NCBI GenBank assembly: GCA_020002185.1
Contig: CM034541.1
Coordinates: 26,689,076-26,753,075, forward strand
Length of the DNA stretch: 64,000 nt
Direction: 5' to 3'
DNA from: Paraescarpia echinospica
Taxonomy: Eukaryota > Annelida > Polychaeta > Sabellida > Siboglinidae
Shown in pieces: positions 35,901 through 50,900 of this stretch. Numbering within the stretch: position 1 is the first letter of the stretch; each line of letters begins with the position of its first letter. Both the position numbers and the translations under genes were made by a program. Below the pieces are notes generated by a model. The model did not search any database and had not been told where the DNA came from. It saw nothing but the letters and a program-made list of their open reading frames with translations.

Positions 35901-38900
35901 ACAATCAAAGATGAAATTGTTGTGGTTACATTTGTAATTATCAGTGTGCATACGTTTGAGCAGTGTCTACACATTGCATTCCCTCTGTCTGATAGGAATT
36001 ACATGCCAATCATTTATTTTGTTTTTAAACAATTCTGTGTCAAATAAAAAACAGTGAATCACGAATATTTAGTTAATAATTACAAACTGCTACCAACACT
36101 GGCAATAATCATTCAACATCTGAAAGTACAGGGTGTATTGATGATTTACTGACCACTCGGAGAGCTTCATCCCATTCACTTCCTTCAATGAGAGTCACAA
36201 TGGCTTCCTCTACATCCTGTGGGTGAGAACAAGATACACAGTTACATGGCAGTTGTGGTGAATTAAAAACAATTAGACGACACCCAGCCATGGAGCAACA
36301 AACCCCTCATTTACTAAATATGTCATTACTAAATAACTATCCTTGTGTTTTCTGAAATATATCCACAATTTGTAGATCGGAGGCCATTTCATCCAAGGCA
36401 CTGAGGTCCACGCACCTCAGTGCCTTGGATGAAATGCCCCTACAATAGTCAGCAGTTAGTGTATTAATGTACATATACATTAGTCTACTCTTGGTCAAAC
36501 CTAAACACTTAGACACTAACATTTTAATCATGAAGTGTACAATAATAATTGAGTCATCACTACAGAATCAAGAACTTAATTAAAACACGTCTGTTTTAAT
36601 GTATGTACAATCATCCAGTAACTAAGAAGGAGGAGAGGCCGGCCCAAAATGAACTGGCACCAGACCATCCAGCGAGATCTTCAGCGAGTGAACAGGAGCT
36701 GGAGGGTTGTCAAAATGCTGACCGATCCAATTGGACAGCGTTGACTGCCTCATGCGTCGGACAATGCGGGAGCTTCTAAGTCTAAGTCAACTAATTACAA
36801 CCGGAAGTTCCTCGAACCATCAGAAAAACTGAATATATGTCTGTGTTAAGTATATAATTATATATTTTGTGTCTAACCCTTGGAACAGCTGCTTTGTGTT
36901 AGGGGCACAACAGAACCAAAAAAATAATTTAAGGAAATTCTCATGGATTCTCATTCGGCAGGATATCTGAGATTAGTGTCTTACATCAGCGTAGTCAGTC
37001 AACAGAGTGGCTGCTTCCAAGTGCCTGTGTGTCTCCTCAAGTTTTGCTACAAAACAAACATCTCTTTCATTTCACTCGCAGAAGTTGGTCTCAAATTGTG
37101 ATGACTGTACGCCGGGGTGAAATTTAAAACTAAACATCTACACATCACCCTAATAGGCAAGCCTACACATGTTCAGTCAGATACATGCAAAACTGACGGA
37201 GATATGCTCAGACATACATACATGCAAATGACAGAGCAACCCACACTTCAGTTTTTTTAATACACGGGAATAACTTATGTATTGGGACACCTAAAAATAC
37301 TCAAAATTTCAGCCGTCTAAAAATGTAGGTGCAGAAAAATAATTGACATAAAAGCTGTCTGCATATTTATGAACACAGGTGAGTCCTAACACTGTGTCTT
37401 ATTTGACTACCCATGGTATTAATGCGGCTTTCTAACATCATTGGTGAGAAGTTATACTCTATAAAAGATAACTAATAATTGGTGTGCAAGTACATACGAA
37501 CAAAGACAATTGTTTTGATGTGTCCAAAAACAGAGTACACAAAATAATAATGTAATTTTTTGACGTGCTGGAAAACATGTGGTGTTCGAATATACACTGC
37601 AATCCCACTATTAAGGATATCCTTATGATTAAGCAAAAGTGGCCTCAATAGCCAGGTGACCGTATTAGCGAGACTAATTTCCTATACTTTACTGTTATGG
37701 AAATCATTTGGGATTAACAGGGTGACCTTAATTGCAAGGTGGGAGTATTCTGTGAGGTTCGACTATACAGTCATTGCGGTAGATATACATTCATACATAA
37801 ACTCACCTGCGAGGTTCCGACCGAGATCGGTAAGTTTAAGTGTCGAGTATTTCAACTCAACGGCCATACACATCGCTTGTCGCCAGTTGCTGCACTTAAC
37901 AAACTCATCTAGCGCCTTCTGGTGATTGCTGGCACGGGCGTAGATGATGCCAGCTTCTTCGTGACGCCCTCTACCAGACAAGTACTGGCCATAGGCGACG
38001 GAGATCTTCTATAAGTTGGCGAAACATTGTTAGTCTGGCTGGTCCAGTGGCTGATTAGTTTGTATGATTAGAAACCATGTAATAATAATTACACACTGAG
38101 GGCACTGTTTCACTAAGATAATGGAAGAAGCCAAGAAGTGAGGGCACTGTTTCACTAAGATAATGGAAGAAGCCAAGAAGTGAGGGCACTGTTTCACTAA
38201 GATATTAGAAGAAGCCAAGAAGTGAGGGCACTGTTTCACTAAGATATTAGAAGAAGCCAAGAAGTGGGGGGCACTGTTTCACTAAGATATTAGAAGAAGC
38301 CAAGAAGTGAGGGCATTGTTTCACTAAGATAATGGAAGAAGCCAAGAATTGAGGGCACTGTTTCACTAAGATAATGGAAGAAGCCAAGAAGTGAGGGCAC
38401 TGTTTCACTAAGATAATGGAAGAAGCCAAGAAGTGAGGGCACTGTTTCACTAAGATAATGGAAGAAGCCAAGAAGTGAGGGCACAGTTTCACTAAGATAA
38501 TGGAAGAAGCCAAGAAGTGAGGCACTGTTTCACTATGATAATGGAAGAAGCCAAGAAATGAGGGCACTGTTTCACTAAGATAATGGAAGAAGCCAAGAAG
38601 TGAGGGCACTGTTTCACTAAGATAATGGAAGAAACCAAGAATTGAGGGCTTTGTTCCACTAAGATAATGGAAGAAGCCAAGAAGTGAGGGCACAGTTTCA
38701 CTAAGACGATGGACTCATAAGGGAAATCCATCATTAAACACACTCCATTGTTTAATTTAATGAGCGTTTTCAAAACGCAAAAAAACAGCCATATCACCAA
38801 GGACATGATTTCCGTGATACACTGGCCAAACTGTCCCAGTGGCGTGTCTGGGTGTTGACAATTATCAATTTATAAGATCACTGTTAAGGGGCGAAGTCGA

Positions 38901-41900
38901 GTGAAATTGGGCTGATGGGATCATACGAATGTCAGTGATATAATCCCCAGGATTTCTATACATTAAAAGTAATTGCCTGGCAGACGTGTTCACTCGAACA
39001 ACATCTTAACTTCTCTGGAAAGCATTCTGCCACAGTATAATTACTACATGAAAACATTTCATACACATGTCTATAGCCAGGTATTCATACAGCTGAATGA
39101 ACTGGAGCAACATGGAGTGAATGAACTTGCCCAAGGCTCGAGACGGCAGCAGAAGGATTTGAACCCGGCGTACCTTGATTGAGACAGCCATCCTGTAACC
39201 ACATTGCTATCGCACCCATGATTTAATTTTGAACCACATTTTACCTTGTATTGTTCGCTGAAGACGTCAAAGAGAGGCAGCGCTTCGGCATACAGAGCAT
39301 GTTGTGTGACAAGATTCAGACACTCGCAGAAGTAATCTGGTCCTAGACACAAGAACAAAGCAAGCTTAAGAGAGATACATTTTATTTCAATCGACCATGA
39401 ATAACTGTACAGTTAATACAGGATAACTAAGAATACAGGATGACTGATCTGTGGAAACTGTCACTAAGACCTAAAGGATCACTAGCATGCAGGCCACTAT
39501 GACGAATATAATACAGATATGTCTATCCAACTAGTACTAATGTTATATAATGATAATAGTTACTTAAGACAATGATAATAATCAAAATTTTGTTCATATG
39601 CTCTGACAAGCTTTGCCTCGCCAATAATATTACATTTACATAAATATTACAGTGCATACAGTTCTCACTAAAACAACTACCAGGATTTCAACAAAATCTA
39701 CGATGGAACATCAGACCACTCCACATGTTTGGCATTCATTGTTGGCCTTATAGAACTTGTGAAGGCTAGGTCAATCACGAGGAGATGAGAAATGTCCACA
39801 AAACATGCCTGAAAACTAATGTTCTGGAAAGTAAAAAGGTTGTAGGAGATGAAGAAACAAAATTAAAGTTGATCGGTCATATTTTGAAAAATGAGTTTAG
39901 AAAACACAGCCAAATATTAGAAACAAAGGAGAATTTATTTTGTAGATCGGAACTCAGAGGAGGGAATAGTGTTACTGACAGGAAAGACAGAAGTAGAATA
40001 AACAAATGAACGCTGACCACATTTTGAGATGTGACAGAGGGCGCCGCTGTAGTTGTGAAGGTGAAGGTCAATGCTGTAGCGCCGGTAGTTCTCCTCCATC
40101 TGACGGAGTTCATTCAGAAACGGCAAATATTCCTTCGGATCCTGCAAACAATAACATAGGCTAGAGATATGTAATAATATACATTTATGCATATATGCAT
40201 AAGTATATGAACAGTTTCGGGCAAAATGCAATGAATGGCAATCAAGCTAAAATTTGTGATTAAGCAAAATTTCATAATTGAAATCTACAATGAAGAAAGG
40301 CAACAATAAGATAAGATAAGATAATGCTTTATTGTCTGAACTGTAGACTCTCAGGTGAGAACAGACATGACTGCAATATAAACCATTCGATAAAAACAGC
40401 AGATAAATAATAATACATGCATACACATTAATACTCTGGAGCTCTGGGCCACCAGAAGGACAAGGTCAAAGTGACACCACTCACCTTGTTAGAGCTCTGG
40501 GCCACCAGAAGGATATGGTCAACGTGACACCACTCACCTTGTGAGAGCTCTGGGCCACCAGAAGGACAAGATCAAAGTCATACATGCCGAGGGCAACGTT
40601 ATAGAGAGCATTGACGTCAACGAGGAAGAGAAGATAATCAAGTGCCTCCTTCACTCGGTCCTCTGACGCAAACAAACACGAGTCATCATCCACCCATTTG
40701 GCTGTCACACAATTATGCACAAAACACACGCAAGTGCATATAAATATACATACTACACTGTTCTTCATATTTTCATCAATCTCCTTCTTTATGTTTCAAG
40801 TGTGTATCCAACTGATTCAAAGCAACATATCCAACTCATTCAAATGATGACACCAAACATCCCCATTGACTGAAATCCTTTTGATACCACCTGACTTGTG
40901 TGATTTTGGCTGATATTTATGATTGTTCTTATCATACCCTAGGAACAACAGTAAAAGAGCAACTTTTGTAAACATTGCTAGTAAACACAAGCAGGTCAAC
41001 CTTACTGCAATTATAATAGACTGTCCGAACATATGAGTTTTCTTCTGTTGTTAACTTTGTAAAATGGAGAGGAAGACAATTTTACTTTACTGGTTGATAA
41101 GTGACGAATGTTCTAAAGAGAAGGGTCAGTATTTTCATTTCTCTTCAACTTGGTGAGGCGATTACGAGGTTGTGTTCACTCACTTGGCAGAGACTTGATC
41201 TTGTCGAGGGCTGCTTGCAAGTGGGGCGTGGTTCGACGAACCATTGCTGTCAGACTGCTCAACAAATACCTGTGGATTGGAGCAGGGATATAATGTTGTT
41301 AGGCCCAGTGAAGATGTCACCTTACTGAGTCCTCACACAGCATCCGAGATAAAATCATAGATAAAATAACATGGTTTTCTTTGTACTCTATGGATATAAA
41401 ATGTCCTACGGTACACATCTTAATATTCCTTACGAATGAACATTAATGATTAACAGAAATCTACCTCAATCAACCGAGTGAAGATACTAAATATAGTATA
41501 TATATATATATATATAATATATATATGTTTATACATATATATATATATATATAATTATATATAATACAATTGGACGTGTTTAAGGAATATCAAAGCAAGA
41601 TTACCTGGATGCGTCGACTCTCTCCAAGGCTTCCCGTATTTGGTCACAGACAACATCCACCTTACTTGGGTCATCATCTTGCGACCTTGACTTCACTTCT
41701 ACCTTGTTGTACGTGGCGGAGTACATGATCTCAGTCACATCTTCATTTCTGAGAGAACAAACTGAACACTGTATATAACTGACAGATACATTCTATCACA
41801 TTTTGTCTCGCTCACGCCCAACGAGCTTACCAAATAGGCTGTCTCAATTGTGAAACTTAAATTCTGATGTATTTTTCATTGAAATTCTGGCTGCACTGTA

Positions 41901-44900
41901 GAATAAAGACTGATCTGGCAGTAACCTAGTATTGTAAGTAAAGTAAAAGTTACAGTGCAGTATCCAGTTGTTAGGACTGCTCAAAGCTCTTTACACTTTA
42001 CTTCCTGGAAGACCTCTTCAGTCAAAGATCGTCTTAACTTCTCTGGGAAGCATACAGCCATGCCGCAATTAATTAGCGAAGACAATTTATACACAAATAT
42101 CCGTCACTGTCTATAGCCAGGTACTCATTAACAATGTTGAATGAACTGGGAGGCTTCAAATTGGAAATCAGTTTTGAGTGGGGTACCACAGGGATCAGCA
42201 CTGGCACCTATATTATTCTTAATATATATAAACGATATGGATGATGATATAACAAGCAAGTGTTGAAATTTGTGGATGATACAAAAGTGTTTAGAAGGAT
42301 TAAAAATGATGGAGATAGACAGCATTTACAAGATGATCTTGACAGGTTGATCAAATGGTCTGAAAAGTGGCAAATGTTGTTCAATTTTGGGAAATGTAAA
42401 TGCCTCCACACACAACATGGGAACGAAGATGTACAATATACAATGGGGGATACTGTACTAAGTACTACTGTAAAAGAAAAGGACTTAGGGTTAACCATTA
42501 GTGCTGATATGAAGGTTTCAGAGCAGTGCAGAATTGCAGCTTCAAAGGGAAATCAAATCTTTGGATTAATTAGGCGAAATGTAGCGTATAAGGAAAAAGA
42601 ACTAATACTACCACTGTACAAAACAATAGTTAGGCCTCATTTAGAATATTGTATAGAAGTGTGGAGGTCATATCGCAGGAAGGACATAGATATGCTATAA
42701 AGAGTACAGAGGAGAGCAACTAAACTGTACCAAAACTGAGGGATCTTAGTTATGAAATACGCGTAAAAGAATGTGGTTTAACAACACTAGAGACCAGGAG
42801 ATTGAGAGATCAGATAGAAGTGTTTAAAATATTGGATGGTTATGAAAATATTGATAGAAATATGTTTTTTTCAGTTAAGAAAGATAGAAAGACTAGAGGA
42901 CATGAAGTTACATTAGTAAAGGAGCAGTGTAGATTAGACGTAAGAAAGTTCTCATTTTCGCAAAGGACTGTAAATGAATGGAACAGATTATCTGATGATT
43001 GTGTGGGTGCTAGTATTGTGAATATGTTTACAAATAAAATTGGCACATACCTCAGAAGGGCGGGATACATGTAGATAAAAAGGGTTGGACTCTCAATAAG
43101 CCAAAGGGCTTCCTTGTCCACCTGTCATCTAGAGTTAATTCTCTGGGAGGCAATCTTGTGTTAAATCTTGTTAAACCATTAACAATGATGAAAATAGGGT
43201 AAATTGACTTAATAACATTTGCTACCTACGTAATATGATTTATTCATACTTACAAAAGATCGGTGAGGAATAAGTTAATGTAACTGACGGAATCGATCTG
43301 TCGCACGAAGGAATCAACGTTGTTGAGAAACACAGCAGGATTGTGATCGTGGAGCAGGTTCATATTGATACGATGTTTGCGCATCAGTACAAACGCATTG
43401 CTAAACTGCAGCCTGCACACAAATGAAGGCCAACGTAAACAACACAGACAAGCGTTAAGTACAGTATAACTAACTTTGATTACATATTGGTTTGTGCTGC
43501 ATTAGAAAGTCTGGGACAACAGTATGTATATAAATGTTAGAGTAGATTGTTTAAATCTGTGCATCTGAATAACATAACATAGACTGAAACAAAATCAAAC
43601 ATAAAATTTTACAATACTATCCACCATTGCTAGGAAATGAAATTGGGATAAAGCTTGAGAAACATTAGGAGTTAACCAACCTACAACGTGCACCAACACT
43701 CCCTATCAAATGTAAGTTTGATGTGGAGCCTAAATAGCTGTGTAGGTGACATCCAATATTTTTGATTTTGTCAGAAATGTGATACTTTATAATCCCATCC
43801 TTCAAGGTCCAGTTTATTTTCCTCAATAATTAACACAAACCTAACAGTTTATTTTCCTCAACAATTAACACAAACCTAACAGTTTATTTTCCTCAATAAT
43901 TAACATAAACCCAACACTTTATTTTCCTCAATAATTAACACAAACCTAACACTTTATTTTCCTCAATAATACACACAAACCTAACATTTATTTTCCTCAA
44001 CAATTAACACAAACCTAACACTTTATTTCCCTCAATAATTCACACAAACCTAACATTTATTTTCCTCAACAATTAACACAAAACCAACAGTTTATTTTCC
44101 TCAATAATTAACACAAACCTAACAGTTTATTTTCCTCAACAATTAACACAAACCTAACAGTTTAATTTCCTCAATAATTCACACAAACCTAACAAAATTC
44201 ATACATTTATGAACAATGAGAAACACGACAGACAATATGAGTAAAAAAATTAACGCATTTCCCAAACCATCCATTTTGAAAGTTAGTTTAAATTTTAGCA
44301 ATACATAAACAAATTACTGAAGATATTTCAACAAATGAGGAATCATTTTAAAGCTTACAATCAGTGGAATCCAAAACTCCATTTCACAGAATTTTGCAAC
44401 TTAAAACCCACTTGGCAGATCACATATGATCTATGTTCACATGTGTGAGAGGTGTGCACTTACTGGTCAAGGTAGTGTTTGACCGAGGCGAGAACGAGGG
44501 CTCGAGGGTGGATGACTTCCAGATTACCCCGAGGCATCTGCAGAATGACCTTTGTGCCGTGCGTGTCGACACAGACGATGCGTGAACCACGTTCTATTCT
44601 CCTCGTCTGCTCCTCTGGGGCGTGATATTTCTCTGTAGATGTCGTCTGCAACTCTGGAACATAGTACGGTTGAACCTTGCCTTACAGTCACCTCGGTGTT
44701 CGACAGCGTACAGCTGCAAAAATTCATGTACACATAAAAAATGTACAATATACACAATTATTTTCACATTTTTTTTTAGTTAGCGCCATCTTAAAACATA
44801 CGTGTGCTGTGGTGAATCATGGTGCATTTCACTAAAACGTCACTGGGTCTAAAGGAGGGGCCTTGTTAAATCTAGCAGTAAGAGCTGGTTTGGGTGTTCC

Positions 44901-47900
44901 GGCTGAATCACTCATGTATAACAAAAAAGTGGAATCACTCATGCGTAACCATACGGTGGATTCATTCATGCATAACTAGACAAAGTAATTACTCATGCAA
45001 TACCAGACAGTGGAATCACTCATGCATGACCAGACACTTACCTGCTAGAGTGCGTGTGAGACTGATGCATCGACACGTGTGCGCGTGCGTGGAGAGGAGA
45101 AGATACTCGCTGTGTATGCAGAACGACGTACAGTTGCTCGCCAGCTGTTGATGAAACAAACATACGTGACCTGTCACAGTGAACCGGGTATAAAATCACA
45201 CAGGCCTATTCTGCACGAGAGCCAAAAATAGCTATCTAGGTCATGTGACCTGTCACAGTGAACCAGGTATAAAGTCACACAGGTCTATTCTGCACGAGAG
45301 CCAAAAATAGCTGTCTAGGTCATGTGACCTGTCACAGTGAACCGGGTATAAAGTCCCACAGGCCTATTCTGCACGAGAGCCAAAAATAGCTGTCTAGGTC
45401 ATGTGACCTGTCACAGTGAACCGGGTATAATGTCCCACAGGCCTATTCTGCACGAGAGCCAAAAATAGCTGACTAGGTCATGTGACCTGTCACAGTGAAC
45501 CGGGTATAAAGTCCCACAGGCCTATTCTGCACGAGAGCAAAAATAGCTGTCTAGGTCATGTGACCTGTCACAGTGAACCGGGTATAAAGTCCCACAGGCC
45601 TATTCTGCACGAGAGCCAAAAATAGCTGTCTCGTTCATGTCTGATTAATTTTTCATTGCAGCAGTCAATGTTAGGTTCATTTTCATCGATGTATAATCCA
45701 AAACTAATAAAAACCTCAATGAATGGTTACCGTGGGCATTATATTTAACCCAAAAACTATTTCCTAAAAATATCACTTTTTAAAGTTTTTCCACTTTTAT
45801 AAATAAATCAAAAACAAACGAAGACACTTGAACAAATGAGGCATAATTTTTCGATATTTAAAAAAGGTATACAGTTTTGAATTGAATAGTGAAAGCAAAG
45901 ACTAAACTGTTAAGTGGAAGCAGATCCTAAATATACTCTCGGTCCTTCTGACATACCTCTACATCGTTGGCGTACAGTCGGAATCTCTCTGTCAGACCAA
46001 GCACAGCCTCCTTGAAACAGAAACACAACACATCAATAGCATCAATATGACCTCAAAGAATTGCAATGCAGTGATATTTAAAGGCGAAACATGCAGATAA
46101 TTGAGAATCATATCTTACCATCATACTGTTGTGTATTTTCAACAGGTCATCCTGTACAGATTTTTCTATAAGTGACAGTCATTACACGCATGCATGCGTA
46201 CACACACGCACGCACGTATGTATGCACACACACATAAGTTTCTGAATAGACTACAGGCTAATATGAATAGACTAGTTCTCAGAAACATTCATTCCTATTT
46301 CTGTACTGAAAGTCTAATTTTCTAATTTTGCTTTCAGTTAAAGCATATATTTTCCTGGTTATGAAAAAGTTCATGGTTTGTCAGTAAGTGCCAATATTTG
46401 AAATTTCCCACAGCCATGTTCAAAATTAGTTATTTCTTGAAATAAAACAACCTTGTAAAGTTCAACGCAAGCTTTTTGTTATTATTGGAAGTTAGCTCAA
46501 AAGGAAGTGGAAAGAACAGACGTGACTTGCCACAGCGAAGTAGTTATTATGTCACAAAATTGTGAAATGGAATTTGTGTACATCATTGGATTCAACAGAC
46601 CATGAGCTTTACAATGATGCCTCATTTGTTGAAATAACATCAGTGGCTATTGATTTATTGAGCTTTACAATGATGCCTCATTTGTTGAAATAACACCAGC
46701 AGCTATTGATTTATTGAGCTTTACAATTATGCCTCATTTGTTGAAATAACATCAGTTGCTATTGATTTATTGAACTTTACAATGATGCCTCATTTGTTGA
46801 AATAACACAAGTAGCTATTGATTTATTGAGCTTTACAATGATGCCTCATTTGTTGAAATAACATCAGTAGCTACTGATTTATTGAGTTTTACAATGTCTC
46901 ATTTGTTGAAATAACACCAGTAGATATAGATCTTTACAATTATGCTTCATTTGTTGAAATAACATCATTAGCTACTGATTTAGTGAGCTTTACAATGATG
47001 TCTCATTTGTTGAAATAACATCAGTAGCTATTGATTTATTGCTAAAATTGAACCAAACTTTTAAAAAGCACGGCTTTGAGAAACGAGGTCATTTTGACTA
47101 ATTATCACAGGACCTGGCTCTGCCACAATATTCTCTATTGCTTTCTAATATATGGTTTTGTTAATGATTTTGTAATTGAAATATAAGATTATAAGGTGCG
47201 CCTTTCCGACAAAATCACAACATTTATGTAACATGATCTAGACAGCTATTTTTGGCTCGTGTGCAGAATGGGCCTGTGAGACTTTATACCCGGTTCCCTG
47301 TGGAGGGTCATATATATATATATACCTCACCACCGATGCAACAAACTGCCATGAGGGGGCAGCACACAGGTAGGCAGAGTTCCGTCCCTGTAGATATTTC
47401 CCACGGCATAAGTGTGTTTGTATCTGAAAAAATAATGTAAATAAGTATCACTATGTGGGAAATAACACACCAAGTTAGAATAACAAACACAACTGAAAAC
47501 GTATGTATTTACACAACTTCCAACATTCATAAACAAATACCATATTCATTCTAGTAAGCATGTAGTACAGTATGCTTAACAAATATTTCACAGATGAAAA
47601 TATGTCAAAGGTTGTGTTCCAAGAAGCATACAGGAGTGTATACCAATTGTCTGTGGTTCCTAGACACTGCCATTGCAGCAGACGTGACTGGCAAATGATT
47701 TATGCACTTCACATATGAGCAACAGGACACCAGAGCACTGTAAAGTCTGATCATTTAGGTAGACCTTTTGATATTTGTCATCACTGAGCAGTGAATCTAG
47801 TGTGACATTGGTAGAAATGAAGTTGAAGTGTTGGATTGAACAGTCACGGTGTCACACACTGCTAAAAAGGTGTATGCTTAAGGCATGTATGCTTAATAGA

Positions 47901-50900
47901 ATGAATATGATTTCTCAAATATGTCTTCAAACTGAAACGGCAAGACAAGATGCAGAAGAGGACATAAAAAAGGAATATGGACTTGCATAATAACTTTTTT
48001 TAATAATGTACTTGATATGTTTGTGATATTGAAGACAATTCCTCCCTGACAAGACACACAACTACACATAAAGAGATAATGTTGTTTATAAATAAACATA
48101 ACACAATATATGATATGTGGGGATGCAGTGGTCTAACAGTAGAGCACCAGACAGTTGGCTGAGGCTGCCTGTGTCTTTTGGAAGATGCCCTGCAGACAGT
48201 TGGTCCGTCTAAATCCCACACGGGGGAAACGCGTAACTTGTAATGGACACACACAGTTGGGATATCTCTAAACTCAAACTGGCATCAATATAAGGAATCA
48301 TCTCAGAATGTTGATGTCCGATATCAGACAAAAATACTTTCATCTGGCCTCAGCCCCCACCCCCTCCTCTTCAGCCTCCCATACCCTCTCCTCAGCCCCC
48401 CGCCCCCTCCCCTCAGCCCCCCACCCCCTCCCTTCAGCCTCCCACCCCCTCCCCTCAGCCCCCCACCCCCTCCCCTGATATGATGATATCAATATATAAA
48501 CAGTATCAGTCCGAAGTGTAAAATATTGATGTTCAACTCCAGATGAAACTACCTTTGACCCACTTCCCCCAAACAAAAGTAATTTCAATGTTTTGAGATG
48601 ATCACTAAGTATTCTGCCAAATATTGATGTTGATGTCTGCATTGGTATCAATTGTGTATATGTCTAGTTCTGTATGAAACAAACAACAAACCCGAGTCAT
48701 CTATCAGACACCTGTCATTCAAGGTGATTGACAGCTGTCACTCACCAGGTGTGTATCTGCAGACAGTACCATCTGTGAGATGAACTGCGAGACAGGAAGA
48801 GTGAATACCCACCGCTAGGGCGGCGACACTGGCTCCAACACACACACTGTCCCTACAACACACTTACTGGCGTAACACACCTTCGTACTGGACATATAAC
48901 ACAAGATGCAAAACGACTATTTGCTTGACATGCAACACACTTTTCTGTGCAACACAGTGCCATGGTAGACATACAACACATTCTTAGACGTAACACATCT
49001 AAAGTCTAGTTGTCCTCCATGGATTGCTCTGCAGCCTGTTCTTTCATAGCTGTTCTTGATCAGGTTTACTAGTTTGGTTGGCACTCCATAATGTCTACAC
49101 TGTCGCATGGTTTTTTGTAGTCGATGAAGCTGGTGTAGATGGAGGAGTTCCACTCCAAGGATTAACTGGAGCAACTCACCTGGAAGCAGTTTAAGCACTT
49201 CATATTTGTTCGATTTGTTTAAATAACTTTTGACATAACTGCAGATGTCCATATTTCATAGTGGCCATCTGTGCATCAGTTAATTCCGAAACTGACTAAC
49301 CCTTTTGTATTGATGCGCCTGTGAGCTTGGTTTCCAAGGATTTGGGTGCAAAAGAAGTTATCGTAGTATTATTATTAATGCTTCATCATAATGACATATT
49401 CAGATGAATAATGTTCATAGCACATGTTTGTGCTCATTGTAAAAAGCTTACTTTGTGATAATCTTCATTGCTGTGTAGTCAATTTTGGCAGTAACCAGTA
49501 GAGAGCTGCCAGTTTCACTGAGCGTGCAGAAGACCATGGTGTCTTTGTTGATCCACGTCAAATGGTAACACATGAGTGGATGTGTATGTGTGTTAGGTGT
49601 GTCAACGCTGCAACACAGAGACAAGTGTGTTGGTTGAACCAAATGGCAGCACATGAGTGGATGTGTAAACGTGCTAGTGGTGTCAATACTGTAACACAGA
49701 GATGGGTACGGTCATCAAACTGTGTCAAATGGTAACACACGAGTGAATGTGTTGTTGAGTAAGACAGTGTGCCAATTTATTTAGTTTTACAATTTATTTG
49801 GAAATACAGCAATTAAGAAGTATAATATAGGAACAAATATAGGAATATTTGACCAAAGTAACGGCGCAAACTATCGAGCTAATATCAAATGTTGCTGTAT
49901 AGAGCGTTATTTTTCAGTAACTGTCGAATTCAACATTACAACACACCAATTTGATTATGCTATTTTGTGAAATCGACTTCTACAGCAAAATAATTTTGTA
50001 GCGATGAATCAAAATATAAGTCCAAAATTGGAAAACATATTTAAAAAAAGACGTAGTCTGTTCATCTACCCGGAATCAGCGGGAGTAGTAATTTCTAACT
50101 GGAAGTCTGCTGTGTTGACCATGGGAAAGTGAGCATCGTTGAACATCAAAGGGTATAGCAGTTAACTCAGCCCGACTCGGCCGAACTGCCAATAAAGCTT
50201 GTTTTGAAACTGGATGTTTTGTTTACTATGTGCACATGCACCCGTTGTCATGCCGTCAAATTGTGACTGTTATTACGGGCTTACTAAACACAATTTGTAC
50301 CTTCAACAAAGTTAGTATGGTCTTAAGAACATTGTATTATTTAATACATGAAAAACTCTGAACAGACTACATCCTTTTAAAAGACAGTGAATGTAAGAAC
50401 TGCAAGTAAAATATAGGAAATTTGAAAGTAGAAATTGCAATGAAACCATAGAAGATATAAGAAAATACGGGATCGCTGGGCAACGTGTGACAGTGGCGAG
50501 TGTCATCGAGAACCAACCTAAACATCTGACAGAGTCGCGGCAAGGTACACTTGGATGCTGCAGCTGCTGTTATCTTTACTGATGCCTCATCTTCTCGCTT
50601 ATCTGCAACATACAGACTTTCAGACAACCTCACAGGTACAAAGTTCAATCACTCGTAATCGTAACTTCGTGGTAAAACAATCATACTTTGTATTATTAAC
50701 GATACCTGCCACAAAGTTCACCAGAATGACTGTATCTTGTTAGTATTTCTGTGAAATATTTTTAAAAGGCATCATGCAATAAAAACTTAAAATTTGCAAA
50801 AACAAACCATGCGATGGTAACAATTCAGATTAATTTGCAGACTTGAATCAGGATGCACGGGACCGTGTCAAGTGGAAGAGGGCAATTGGAAGAAAGGCGA

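Noticed and set aside
38247..38693. 148-codon [14 protein letters not shown] repeat frame
   Set aside because: 42-bp minisatellite in an ELP1 intron; multiple frames are open.
39785..40009. LINE RT-like fragment ([18 protein letters not shown])
   Set aside because: A weak resemblance to the 'LK..GH..R' segment of RT tails, but too short and without flanking motifs to claim.
45160..45640. CRISPR-like array (regular repeats with short spacers)
   Set aside because: Units are contiguous with no unique spacers, derive from a MITE terminus, and lie in a eukaryotic intron. The same reasoning excludes the other arrays.
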